Origin: Sisyra terminalis | Lineage: Eukaryota; Arthropoda; Insecta; Neuroptera; Sisyridae | Reading direction: 5' to 3' | Assembly (NCBI GenBank): GCA_958496175.1 | Contig: OY292274.1 | Span: 496,001-560,000, forward strand | Length of the DNA stretch: 64,000 nucleotides | Shown: positions 45,712-58,105 of the stretch, one piece after another | Numbering within the stretch: the first letter of the stretch is position 1 | Layout: every line of letters begins with the position of its first letter | The notes under the pieces: generated by a model | What the model was told of the DNA's origin: nothing | The model's database searches: none | What the model saw: only the letters and a program-made list of their open reading frames with translations | Position numbers and translations under genes: made by a program

Positions 45712-46420
45712 TAGACTGGGCTAAAAAAATCGACTATTTTTTTTTTAAAAGTATATCGAAAATATTTTCAAGGTGACAAAAAAAATATCGGGAAGGTTTG
45801 AGCCCTTAATATTAATATTAAGAGGTCCATCATTTTTAATTTCGATTTTTTATTTATGCTTTCATTTTTGCGTCAATGCTGTCAAACCATCAAGGTAAAA
45901 AAATCCATCTGCACATATATTTATAGAAAATTAAATTCCCTACAAAAAACGTCTCTTTAAAATTTTTTGTCAGATACGCCATTTCCGAATAATCAAGCTT
46001 TAACCATTGATATAATTTTTAAATTTATCTTCTTTATTTTGGAATTTTGTAACAAAGGAACAAAAAAATATAGAGAAATGAACAATATAGATTCTTGAAG
46101 GGAATTCAATGCTCTATAAAAATGGTTTCTTAACGTTTTTACATAAAATCACTTTTTCAAAAGTTATTCACAATTAAAGTTGATTGAAATATTAAATTAT
46201 TGTTTTTCTCGTTTTTCTACGTTTTCGTGTAATAAATCGCTGTTAACCAAGAATAGGTTTCTATATGTTAAAGAAAGCACAAATAAAAAATCGAAATTAA
46301 AGATTATAAACCTCTTAATATTAAGGGCTCCAATCTTCCCGATATTTCTTTTAACACCTTGAATAATATTTTCGATATACTTTTAAAAAAAAAATAGTCG
46401 ATTTCTTTGGCCCAGTCTAC
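45712..46420. mobile_element. Long-TIR element, ~709 bp, with target duplication
   Basis: Inverted arms of ~160 bp begin TAGACTGGGC and include AAATCGACTATTTTTTTTTT and TCTTAATATTAAGG. AGTACCAC is repeated directly outside both ends (45,704-45,711 and 46,421-46,428, with one extra C on the right). Long arms with an 8-10-bp duplication could fit a Mutator-like or hAT-derived non-autonomous element. Non-coding; the 60-codon frame at 46,180-46,362 lies within it. Confidence 0.8.
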
Positions 46421-47169
46421 AGTACCACTATTTAAAATAAACATCATTATATTGGGAAAAAAATATTATCTACTTTAACTGAATTTTACTTTTCGTTTTA
46501 AATTTTTCAGCAATATGCATAAAAACCGAAAAGTTGCATTGACGTTTATAAGTGGGTACGTATTCGTATATTCAAAAAATGTATTATTAAAAATTTACCT
46601 CAAACCAAAGCGAAACTTTTTGCGGCACCTTCAGATGAAATGAAATAAACTGCAAAATTTTAATGACCTGAAGAGTTCAATTTACGTTAGTAATTGAAAA
46701 TGGACCATGGAACTGCTGGCTGGTACATTATTGTGGTTTGCCACAAGAAAATATTAACCTAGTTTACATAACAGTTGCAATGCAAAAGTATCTTTTCATT
46801 CTATCCAAGCTTTTCAAAAAAACCAAATAAGAATTAACATTCCTTACATGCGCTTATTAAAAGCCAGTGATTCTCAAAAAGAGAATTTCATGGTGACTTT
46901 ACTTTCTAGTGGTGAATGAAAAAAGGTATATTTCTTGAGTTTAAATTCCTTCTTCTGGAATTCATAGTAACAAGAAGATTTTGTGTTCGAGATTATTTTA
47001 ATAAGTTTGCAAGTTCCCAAAATATTATTACTATCGAAATTTTGGGAAACAATATACGTTTTTGAGTTATATGGATTATGGAGAAAGGTATGTTTTCCTC
47101 TTAATCCAAACATAGCTGCCAATGTATTGGGATTAAAATGGCTGTCACTGGGAGTTCCAAATTAATCAG
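46421..47169. other. No gene recognised
   Basis: Two opposite-strand frames at 46,874-47,122 and 46,983-47,165 overlap and show no domain. Confidence 0.5.
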
Positions 47170-47540
47170 GACTTGCTGGATGATTCTTATCCTTCTGCAC
47201 CTAACTAGGAAAGGACAAGGTGCCTAGATTTTTATAGGACAGATTCAGGCATATTCAGTCTGCTCTATTATTTTTGGTTAAATTTGACTATCTCACTTCT
47301 ACTAGTTTCCTTGTTGCAGTCTTTAAGTATGTTATGATTGGTAACGTCTCAAAAATTATCTGTTATTAGTTTTAAAATTTTCGACTGAAACCGTTGAATA
47401 TTCTCAATGTTCATGTTGCTTATAACTCCTCACATTGTACATCTTGATTAGCTTTAGTATGGCCTATAGATCGCTAATTTGTTGTCCAGAAACAACCGCG
47501 AATTTTGGCCCAACTATCACTACAGATTTTGCGGATATCG
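47170..47540 (-). pseudogene. Jockey-type LINE, ORF2 C-terminal fragment
   Basis: The minus strand reads DNKLAIYRPY, then after stops GVISNMNIENIQRFQSKILK, LITDNF, DVTNHNILKDCN and SEIVKFNQK. This follows the jockey ORF2 C-terminus ('LWG.AS.SNI..IQR.QSK.LR.I..A..Y..N..IH.DL......EI'). Many stops; no RT palm region nearby. Confidence 0.75.
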
Positions 47541-48708
47541 CTTGGTTGTTAAATGTTAGGCAAACAATTTTTCTTTAACTATGTGAATATATTTTCTTTG
47601 GTATTTTTATTAACTAACAACACACAATTTCAACGAAAACGTTACACATTTTTGTTACATAGAAATTCGATCCTGTATGCCCATACAGTGGTGGAAAAAC
47701 TTTATAATTAAGTCACTTTTTAAAGTACTAAGGTCCACACGGTTCTACATTCAGACGCGTTACATTCACTACCGCAGTAGCTATGTACTTCGAAAATACT
47801 ATTTATTATTTATATAAAATACATTAGTGAATCCGGTAGACGTTTTCATACTATCGAATGTTGGCTTTTCGCTTGGCTAATATGATTGGTAAAATTTCGA
47901 CAATAGAATAAATAAATAAAATCATTACACTAACAAATATTACAATATGAACTTTAATTAGTGAGTCCCACAATTTTATAAATTTCAAGTTTATCAATGC
48001 AATATAAAAATTATTTTGTTAATGGTTAACTATTACTATACCTGAATAAGATGTATAGAGTATACATACCTAGTAAAATTTAATTCGTGTAGGAGATAAG
48101 CCAAAGTAAGAAATGAAACACAAATATAACAAATTCATTAGTTATTATCTTATGATATGGTATCATCAATACATTTGAGGAATCAATGATCGAATTTACA
48201 ATTCTCTATAATTCGATGTTTACAATACTTTCAATGTTTATACTATTCATTTCCGCAAATTTTCAGTTATTTTTTCCAATTCTCCGATTGTTGAATTAAC
48301 AAAATTCTTTGAAGGACATCGTTCTTTATATATTCTTGAATTGTTTTAACTCTTTTAATTCGATTTTCTCATTCTAAGTAATATCTTGTTTCTTATCCAC
48401 AAACTTCACAGTGGTTAGAGTTGTACATACCAACAGTGTAAATATGTATTTTTACATCACAAATACTACAAATTTTGCACTTCAATTTATTTATATTTAA
48501 TTTATTATTATATTAAATATTATTATTTATTAACATATTTATTTTATTTATATATACGTACGTATGCATATAAAAAATGCAGTAATTCCCCGCTTTACGG
48601 ACAGGATTCGTTCCTTATAAACGAAACCGCTATTACTATGAGATCCTATTGGAAAGTGATAGAACGGCCTTTTGATTATTAAATTTGAAATGTCAATTAT
48701 TTATCAAA
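47541..48708. other. No gene recognised
   Basis: AT-rich DNA with (ATTT)n-like runs near 48,490-48,550. The last ~70 bp before the MITE (AAATTTGAAATGTCAATTATTT) look like repeat family A. Confidence 0.5.
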
Positions 48709-48717
48709 TGAAATTTA

Positions 48718-48941
48718 GGCTCAAGTGTACTTTAGCACACCCACAATCTGACAACGTTGCATTTTCGACTTTGTTTTTAATTTAATTCGCGATTAAATCG
48801 GTCCATAATGAAAATTTAGCCACAAAAGAGAGAATTATACCATATTAGAATTGAATTAACAAAAATATCGCTAATTAAATTAAAAACAAAGTCGAAAATG
48901 TAACGTTGCCAGATTGTGGATGTGCTAAAGTACACTTGAGC
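48718..48941. mobile_element. MITE 'GGCTCAAG', copy 3, 224 bp
   Basis: Ends GGCTCAAGTGTACTTTAGCA and TGCTAAAGTACACTTGAGC. Flanked by TGAAATTT at 48,709-48,716 and 48,942-48,949, an 8-bp target duplication. It is inserted in a repeat related to the 54-kb tandem unit. Confidence 0.9.
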
Positions 48942-48944
48942 TGA

Positions 48945-49090
48945 AATTTGTCACCTCTTTTTATCTTTTTCACTTATACGGTTCAATTGAGAATCTAAAC
49001 TATCCTGGGTTCCATTCAAAATCCCACAAAAAATTTCAGCAGAATAGGTCTTGCGGTTTAGGGGGAGTTCAGTCATAAGCTCACGTATAG
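48945..49090 (+). repeat. Fragment of the 54-kb repeat unit
   Basis: TTTGTCACCTCTTTTTATC, ATTTCAGCAGAATAGGTC and GGTTTAGGGGGAGTTC match the 3' part of both units at 53,820-54,640. Confidence 0.65.
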
Positions 49091-49882
49091 AATAATTAGG
49101 GGAAAGTAGTACGAGTTGATCCCTGGGGATAAGATGATCCTTTGCGATTGTGCTGAAACCACTTGTGTGAAACGGTATTTTGTTTATTTCACTGATAAAA
49201 CATAGCTCTGGATTCCCCCCCCCTCACGTTATTAAATGAAACTTGAAGGTCACCGAAGAGTTTATAAAGAAGTAAACTTATTAGAAAAATGATCAAAGAG
49301 GACGTTTAGATGGCAGTGAAAACGAATTAGTTTAAGAGTAACTAATCAGAAACATTTCGCACTCCTAATACGCCGTTATCTTATACAGAATAGTTAGAGG
49401 AAATTAATACATGTTGATCCCCTGGGGTAAGATGATCCTTTGCGATTGTGCTATTTGGTTTATTTCACTGGTAAAACGCCTCCCCCCCACACATCGATTT
49501 TGACGAGAAAAAATAAAAATTGTGCACTTGGATCTTATGTTACTTTTATTCAAACAATGTTAAATGTAATTACTAATGCATTTGGGGCATTTATAGCCTC
49601 GTGCGAATATAGCCTCGTGCTTATAGATTATGATAGTTAATTCTTTCTGGGGGATCATCTTACCTATAGAGGTGTACATGATGATTACTTTGTAAGGTTT
49701 TAAAAAAATGAAAATATTTCAATGAAACCTCAATTATTTTCTGGTTTTGAGTATTATGGAAGTTGGATAGATTAATATACTAGTAGTAATCGCCTTTATT
49801 TTTGGTTTACCTTGAAGAATATATATTTTACAGCGATTCCCGCTTATGGGAACCATCTCGTACTACCTTTCCCTTTATACGG
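49091..49882. mobile_element. Candidate TIR element with internal ~100-bp direct repeat
   Basis: GGGGAAAGTAGTACGAGTTG near 49,098 is matched inverted by CATCTCGTACTACCTTTCCC near 49,852-49,873. Inside, a segment with TAAGATGATCCTTTGCGATT occurs twice (about 49,135 and 49,428) together with the preceding 40 bp. No transposase. No clear target duplication. Confidence 0.5.
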
Positions 49883-51939
49883 AATGGTAGGAGCGACTAA
49901 TTGGACGACTTTTTGGATTAGGTACACCCTTTTTCGTCTTAACTGTTTACTTTTTTGCGATCCATGATATGGTTATTCCAGAAGTTTGTAAATCATCTGA
50001 TCGAAGTCCATTCATTGAAATTGGAGAAGAACGACATCCATGTATCGGCATGAATGAAAATTCATGTAACAATGATACAAAACTGGGTATTGATGACGAA
50101 AAAAGTTTAATGATTTTTATTTTTTTTCATCATTCACATTTAAGACAACTTGAGCTTTCGTGCACCAGGAAAAAATGTCAGTATCTATCTTTTTCTGGTA
50201 TCATTTGAATAAAAAATAAAAATCGTGTAAAGATTTTGTAAACAAGTACACCAACGGTTTTCTAGGAAAAAATAAATAAACAGGGTGTCGCCTGGCTTAA
50301 AGTTTGGGAAACCCTGTTCCAACAAGTTTCGGTAATGTTGAAAGTATAAAAATTAATTAAAGCTATAAGATTTTTGTGATTAAATCAAGAAAATAAGGTG
50401 ATTACTTATATAAAAGCGTAATTTAATAAATTGATTTTATGATATAAAACTGTGAAAGAACGAATTAAATTCGCCCTACCATTAAGATACAGACGTTTCG
50501 ATTTCATCATTTTGTAATAACACAATTTATATTAAAAGAAAAAACATTTCAAGTAAGCCACCAATAAATGCACAAATGTAGGTACTCCTATCCTTGAACG
50601 GCTTATCGAGTATAGAAATTTCTGGTCTTAAACATTCGGCCTCATATGCACAAGCCAGATAATATATTGGAGGTTCGTTCTTCTTTTTTTTTTTCTTTCG
50701 GTTTCTTAAGGAATGCAATTACATTTACAACTTGAAGTCTTGCAGTTGTATTGTTCGTTTTATCAATGAATCACACTTTTCTATGCACACAATATTTAAG
50801 TCAAGTGTAAAGAGTTATTTGTTCAAAAAAAAAAAAAATTCAAGTCCAAATTGCACTACTAAGAAATAGTGTTTAACACTTTCTACAGAAAACGTAACCC
50901 ATAGCAAATATTGAATGAAAATGTTAAACATATCTTTTAAAACATATTTTTTACGATTTCACAAAAATTTGAACAAAAGATTTTCGGGTTATATACGACA
51001 ATTGGACGAAAATTTACGTTTCGTTTATTCCAGATCAATTTCATTGATCGTCTCGTGACCCTTTACAGTGCAATCGTGCAACACTTTCCCTTCAACATTT
51101 TGCCACTTAAGACTTCTGATCATATTTAAATTAACCACGATTTTCAAATTATATGATAATAAAACAGAACCGCATTGAAGAATAATTTCGTACAACAGTT
51201 TTCACAGAAAAATACCTTCATTGTGTTGTGTATAAACACAAGCAATTATAATGACAATAACTTATTCACCTTATGTTTGCATGTATTGTTATTACGAATC
51301 ACTTTTATTTGAATTTCAATGATTTCTCTTTTATTTGCTAATTAAAGGTATCATCAGTTCCACTTATTACGGTACTGTCGCTTTGAATTGTAAGACATTC
51401 AAATGGAAATTATTAACAAGACGATGTAACATATAATAATGAAACCGAAGTAAAAAAGCACGTGCCTTAGGTGCAGCTTCTTATGCCATTTCAAATTTCA
51501 ATAAGAGTGAAAGAAAAACAATAATTGCCGATTATTTGCAACGTAAATTTGGGACTTGGGAACGTGACTGGACAAATTTCAATGCAATATTTCTTGAAAT
51601 TAATTTTACGTGGCTGCAAATTTAAAAGTATTAGAGAAAGATTATTGTAGATGCAATCGAATGTTAATGATTATTAAATAATAACCAATTTGATTTGGTT
51701 ATCTACATAGAAAATGACTTAAAAATGTGTTTGGAATATGGAAAATTTTATTTGTCATCAATCAATACTAGTTAAGACAAATTTTTTCTTGGATTTAATG
51801 AAGTGGAATCTTTTTCGATACTTTTTGATTATATTTTTAAATTGAATAGTTAGTTTAAACTGATAAATTTGATTTCCTTGGACATGGTACCAAAATAAAA
51901 GGTGATTATTTAAAAAAAATAGGAGGCAAGTATATCGCT
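49883..51939. other. No gene recognised
   Basis: Frames at 49,969-50,208 (+) and 50,527-50,718 (-) show no domain. A short hairpin AACAGGGTGTCGCC...GGGAAACCCTGTT lies at about 50,279-50,320. Confidence 0.5.
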
Positions 51940-52351
51940 GGGGGGCACGGTTTGCCATTGTAATTTCAAGTTAGTGAAACACATTCTACAAGTTGTCGCA
52001 TCCTTGTTCAATACATGGATATAGTCCGTGGGAATTACGACTGGGCTAGGCGGGTCTTGGCACGACCACCCTTGGACATCTTCCAGTCGGCCTTCTTCAT
52101 TGAGCAACTACTTGCAAGGTTCTTGCGATAAAAGCATTCACTTTATCGTGTGCGATAAAGAAAACGCATTTCAGAGGGATGTTTGCAGTGTTGGCTGCGA
52201 GGCAGTAGTTTCCAGACTGTCTATCTTTGTTAAACCTTTACACTTCCCTTGTTTAGATTGTCCACCCACGTTGTCGAGGAAGAATGTTAAACCATGCCGC
52301 AATCATATGTTGATTTGTTTACACCAAGATGAGAATCAGCTGTTGTTATAA
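51940..52351. other. GC-richer stretch open on both strands, possible coding relic
   Basis: Base composition here is well above the window's. The plus strand is open for 107 codons (52,028-52,351) and the minus strand for 65 (51,910-52,107, containing LEDVQGWSCQDPPSPVVIPT and TTCRMCFTNL). Neither matches a family I know. Long opposite open frames in a GC-rich patch often reflect an old coding sequence in either strand. Confidence 0.35.
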
Positions 52352-53060
52352 CTTTTCATGTAGAATGTACAATGTACTGTACTAACTTTGATACTTAATA
52401 TTTTCATACTTTACTTACATTATTACTTTACATTATTTTTCCTCAAGTAAAATTTAAATCTTCTTTTTACTCGGTAAAATTTTTTTGGAACAAATTAAAA
52501 AATTCTTGTCTCGAAAAGAGTTAAAAGTTATTTATTTTGGTAATTAGTGCATCACACATTCCGATAAAGAACTATAGTTTTTGGTGTATACGCTAATTGA
52601 TAATAAATAAATTAATATTCTTTCAATGGCAAAGCGACAAGAATACAGTATTAAATGTCTTCGACGTAATACGATAAAATTTGTATAGAACGTGGGTAGT
52701 GTCTTAATAGCTATTTGATTTCACTTTTTTGCAACACGAAATATTTAAAATACTTAAAAGACCAGTACAAGATAAGCCAATAAAAATAATAACTCTATTT
52801 CTATGAATATTTCTTCAAACGATTTAAACCGTGCTATAATTTTACTACTCAAAAACCTGTATTTTTTATTTCTTTAACAAAATAAAAAAAAATAAAAAAA
52901 TAAAAGTAAATGTCTTAAATACTTGAGAAGATTTTAAAAAAATTCCCAAAACATTGTGAAGATATTCCAAAAAGATCTTCATTTAAAATAATACCATTGT
53001 TTATTGTGTTTCTAATGCATTGTTTACCATTTACTATTATGAACATATAACTTTATAAAT
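52352..53060. other. No feature recognised
   Basis: AT-rich DNA with long A/T runs. Confidence 0.55.
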
Positions 53061-53819
53061 TACTAGCTAACTCGTACCGAGCTTCGCTCGGGAACATTTC
53101 ATTATTTTCGATTTACATATTTAAAAAAATATATTCATCCGTAAATTTTAAATCTTTATTTTTAAGTTGTTTTAAATACCGGAAAAGATAGCATGAGATA
53201 TTTTATTTTCTAATTGAAATTTGTAACAAAAATTGCTCCCTAAATACCCAGCAAAAGACATAATTGCTCTTGGTCTACAATCATTGGTTCAAAAGAAATA
53301 GATTTCAAAAAGCTTGATTATTGATTAATAAATTTGGATTTTTGATTTTGCTGGATTTCTTATCATAAAAATAAATAGAAACTAAAAATCGCTTTTTTGG
53401 TGAAAGCACCAAAAATACTTTTATATTAATTTTGTTCAAAACTGTTAGTATGATAAAACCAAAACAGACACTTAATTTTTGGTTCTAAATATTACTTATA
53501 TAAAAATACAAGTTTAGTTATTGATAATGTTAGAACTGTCAATAAAATAAAATAAAATCAATCCTTAATTCTCAACAAACAAAACAGTTTTATATTAAAC
53601 GGTAATAATATTTTGTCTTTAACGACACGTTGATTATTAAATCTGAAATTTCGATTATTGGACCACATACCACATTTGGACCACAAATTTTTCACCCTTT
53701 TTTACTGTTTTAGGAGAGGAATTTTCAAAAATCCTTCCTTATCAGATTGCTACATCGTATAAGGAATACATCTCTCAATTTTCATCAGTCAGTTGGGACA
53801 AACAGTTATAATACATAAC
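53061..53819. repeat. Diverged relative of repeat family A
   Basis: Opens with ACTAGCTAACTCGTACCGAG and a CGAGCTTCGCTCG hairpin. It then shares AAATACCGGAAAAG, AAAATTGCTCCCTAA, CAATCATTGGTTCAAA and a TTTTTCACCC...AGGAGAGGAATTTTC block with the copy at 1-905, but in a different order, so it is rearranged or composite. Confidence 0.5.
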
Positions 53820-54640
53820 ATTAATTAATATGCCAACAATAAAACTTTTATACATTTTTACTATTAGCTTTATTATTATAACCACTTTCGGTAATTTTTT
53901 GCAGTAAAAATGGATACAATGAGGCACGAACCCATGTTCTTGTATATACAAAACAAAAACATGAACCATTGCCTAATAATGACTCCAATGATGCTATCGA
54001 TTGTTAAGGTATAAAAATATTTATATTTCAAAAAAATATGACGTTGTTGATAGACAAATTTTGTCACCGCTTATCACCCTTTTCACCTGTATGGTCCAAT
54101 TGTGAATAATCTAAACCATCCAGGATCCCCCTCAAATTCACACAGAAAATTTCAGCAGAATAAGTCCAGGGACTTAGGAGTTCTGCCCTGTACACCCGTA
54201 CAGAAGAATTATATATACAAAGATCAATTAAGCCAACAAAGTTTTTTTATACATTTGTACTATTAGTTCTATAATTATTACAGTTTTCGGTAATTTTTAG
54301 TTGCCAAAAAAAGAAGAATACAATGGAACTCGAATCCATGGTCTTTCATATACAGCAACGACGTTGGTCATTGCATTAATTATAAATTCAGTCGAGTTTA
54401 CGTTTGTGAGAGTATAAAAACATTTATATTTTAAAAAGATACTATATGGTTGATTGACAAATTTTGCTCCCGCTTTTCACCCTTTTCACTTATATGATCC
54501 AATTGTATATTTAAATCATCCAGGATCCCCCTGAAATTCACACAGAAAATTTCAGCAAAATAGGTCCAACGGCTTAGGAGGAGTTCTGCCCTATACATAC
54601 AGAAGAATTTTATATATAAAGATATCGAATATTTACAGAA
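53820..54640. repeat. Two tandem ~400-bp repeat units with tRNA-like T-arm
   Basis: Units 53,820-54,235 and 54,236-54,640 align throughout, sharing TTTTTACACATTTG-like starts, TTCGGTAATTTTT, CCAGGATCCCCCT and AAATTCACACAGAAAATTTC, and ending CAGAAGAATT-TATATA. On the minus strand each contains a 5-bp stem and 7-nt loop like a tRNA T-arm (ATGGA-TTCGAGT-TCCAT at 54,323-54,339; a variant at 53,919-53,935). This suggests a tRNA-derived SINE component. Confidence 0.65.
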
Positions 54641-56326
54641 CTAATTGCACAGAAATACGTTTTGATAAAAAAGAACCTCGAAAGTTTCAAATCCCACACG
54701 TACATGCAATTTCGTGTATTTCTATCGAAATAAGTGTTCTGCACTCGTAATTATCAACTGCCAAACACAAAATTCATTCTGAACTTGAAGGAAAAATAGC
54801 TTAAACCCCATTATTAAATTACTATTAGATGATGCAGATAATTCTCACGTCATGCAAAAGATGATAGTATTCAAATAAAATGTTAAGAATAAAGATAGTT
54901 TACTTTCCGTTTTTATAGTTGATTGGTAATGGGTTTTAACGGCTACAATTCTTTTCATTTGAACCATAATTGTATGGATAATATGTATAAATAAATTTAC
55001 TTGTGAAACATAAAACTGTAATCGAATCAAAACTTAACTTTTTTTTCAATGCTTTTCGATTTTGGTTTGTTAAAAGGACAAGTAGATAAGAAAGAGGGAA
55101 GCGAGACATTTAAAATTCGAGGAAATCAGGAAGGAATATTTTACTTCCAGATTATATTACATATACCAATTTTTTTCTAGTACCTACTTGAAAACATATG
55201 CGAAAACATTACAAATTAGGGTTATAATAGCCTTAATTACTACAAAAGTCCATTCACAAGAAATATAATAATTTTCGGTTAACGTCTTAAGAACAAAGTC
55301 GATATGTTTTCATGTCTATATATCACACAACTGATGAATGCAACAGGCAAACGGTCAAGAAGGCAACAAACATAAATTTTATCTAGACGGAGGCGCTAAC
55401 CTTTACCGAGAAACTCATTATATTAAATGCTTAAAAGGGCACTGGCACTAGGAAATATATTATTGGCTCTCACATTTGTCAAATGCAAAGAGTCCAATTC
55501 GAAAAATTGCTTTTATGCGTCGAGAGATTGTTTGATTGTTCTGTAATCGGGGGCACTTACATATATTCTTTGCTTATAGAAATTTAGGAAATATAAAATG
55601 TAACAATTGTAGCGCATAACAGCGCCTTTTTTGTCACCTGTTTCGAGATATTTTGTAAAAAGTGACTCATTTGTGCTTTCTTAATTGTAAGTGTATTGAG
55701 ATAATGCATTGTCCAGCTCTATTTCACTAAGAGTTGTGGTTTTTTTGAAGGATCTGAGAACGGAAGTTCTTTCATAGGACATACATTTGTAAAATAAGAA
55801 TTTGTAGAAATATATTGTTGAGAAACATATTGTTCACTTGACATTGAATTATTAATAATTTTAACATTATAATTCAAAATAAGTATTTTAGCATTTGCTA
55901 AATAAGTACGGCTTTAAGGTTTTAAAATTTTATGTTTAGTTAATTTTATTTCAACATTTTTCGGATATACCTACAACCAATAAGGTACATCATTTAACTA
56001 TTTAATGCAAATGATATCAAATTGTTAATTTTTTCGATACCTTTACCTGCATTTCCTACATTGTAAACAGTTAAGTTTTCATAAAAACAAAATGAAATTT
56101 AGCTTAAAACAAATTCCACCAAAAACAGCTTATGGGTATTGATGTCAATTTTGTAACATTTTGGGTCCCACATATGAAAAACCTTTAGAAACGATAAAAG
56201 TGAGTACCTTATTTCCATGTTTACATAATTATTTACTTTTGAATGTGGAATACGTCGTATTGATATACTTCTTTATAAGTAATCAAATCTTGTACCTATA
56301 AGTTAAAATAAACATAGGGTAAAGTT
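54641..56326. other. No gene recognised
   Basis: AT-rich DNA without recognisable repeats or frames. Confidence 0.55.
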
Positions 56327-56583
56327 CAAGGATTCAGGATTTTTTTCTGAGGGGGGGCACAATATCATCTTTCATTTGCAAGTGCGTGAAAGGGATCACG
56401 AAAAAAATTCGCAATTTCAGCCAGAAACAGACTAGGATTTCACTTATGTTCTTTCTGTTACTTTATTCATATATTTTCACAAATTTAATAATTTGATTTG
56501 CTTGTATGTTATGGAATCTTCACAGTACACAACAATACTCTGGAGGGACACGTGCCTCCTTCTCCCTCCTAAATCCACCCTTG
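56327..56583. mobile_element. hAT-type MITE, 257 bp, perfect 8-bp duplication
   Basis: The ends CAAGGATTCAGGATTT and AAATCCACCCTTG are inverted repeats. GTAAAGTT stands on both sides (56,319-56,326 and 56,584-56,591). G-rich and C-rich tracts lie just inside the ends. Non-coding. Confidence 0.85.
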
Positions 56584-56591
56584 GTAAAGTT

Positions 56592-57406
56592 CAAAACTTA
56601 GAATATTCACATTAATATATCTTGAGATCAGGTGGAGTTTACTGGAATTCTAGTTTTGATTTTTGCGCCAGCTTCGAAACTAATTAATTTTCAAATGTGA
56701 CTCCAACTCTAGTCTTGTCTCCAATCTATAATGTAGCTTACGATATAGCTATATTATACACTATTTGAAATGTATTTTTGTTTAATTCAGAATAAGGTCT
56801 AAATGCATAGTTTATGATGCGTACGAATCTTGATGGCTAAATTCCGGTTTTGGGTTTTGCTTAATACAAATATTTTAGCGATGATTCCAGCTTTAAAACC
56901 TTCAAGTGTCACGACTCCAAGCTCCGATTCCACAGCCTTGTTAATTATGTTATAAGCTAGCGAAAGCTGACTAGTACTCAAAAGGCATTTGAATGAATTG
57001 ATTATTCAACAACTATATTAAAGTATTTTAGCCAAAATACTCGAAAAGTACTGTAATTGATATGACGCCATTCTGCAGGATTAAACTGTTTTTTGTAGTT
57101 ATATTTGGTATATGTTATATAATCTCAGTAGTAAGAGTATTTAACTCTCCCAATATAGCGACGTTATTTCATAGGTACTGCACAGCGATAGTACAGTTTA
57201 TTAAATAACTTAAAGAGTATTTTGTTGTAAAACTTTTGTATTTTTTTGTAATGTAAAACTTTTAACGTGTTTTAACCTATCTACAGTCAAAAGATTTTTT
57301 TTATTTATGTAAATACTGTTAGGAGTCTGTATTGGACTATATTAATTATATTTTTTTTCAAAATGTTACACTATTAACGATTAACAGGAAGAATAATACT
57401 AAAGTT
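56592..57406. other. No feature recognised
   Basis: AT-rich spacer between two MITEs; the 60-codon minus-strand frame at 56,799-56,981 has no domain. Confidence 0.5.
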
Positions 57407-58097
57407 CAGTGGCGGATTTGAGTTCGATGTCATCCTAGGCCGCATTCGATATGCCGCCGTTATTACCCCATAACAAGGTGGTTGTCCTGATAAAACATCT
57501 AATTTTCAAATACCTACACCAAGTGTTTATTTTTATTAACTTTAAGTTAATTTGGTACAATGAAGGTATAAAGTACATATTATTTTTGAAAGTTTATAAG
57601 TTTGACCTATTTCCACTACTAAAGTTCCACTAAGATGCTTTGAATGTTTTGACAATAACGAATTGAATTTAGCAAGATATTCTATGGTTCCTGTTTTTAA
57701 CTTTTATCTTATTTGGTAGGAAGAATTGAATTCGCAGGGTCTCTAGCCTATATTAGTCTGACTTGACAAAATTTTACAAAGCATTTTCATTTTGGACCCT
57801 TTATGCCCAGCTACGGTTCTTTAAAAAATGTTATTATGGGTACCTATCTCCAATTCTTTCGAATGTCGTCGAAATGACCTCCTCTTGTTACCAGTAATAT
57901 AATAATTGAAAAATGGGATGTGGAGAATAGAAAAGATTAATAGGTGAATAGAAAACTAATTTTAATCAATTTCTGAATTTTAATTGTCCGCCCTTCTTTT
58001 CGCCTTTAATATTTTGGCGTTTCAAATATTTTGCCGCCCCTAAAATGATACCATCCTAGGCTCGGTTCTCACGGGCCTAGGCGCAAATCCATCGCTG
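57407..58097. mobile_element. hAT-type element, 691 bp, perfect 8-bp duplication
   Basis: The ends CAGTGGCGGATTTG and CAAATCCATCGCTG are inverted repeats, and a CATCCTAGGC / GCCTAGG pair extends the similarity inward. CTAAAGTT flanks both ends (57,399-57,406 and 58,098-58,105). No transposase remains. The 60-codon frame at 57,451-57,633 is not a gene. Confidence 0.88.
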
Positions 58098-58105
58098 CTA
58101 AAGTT

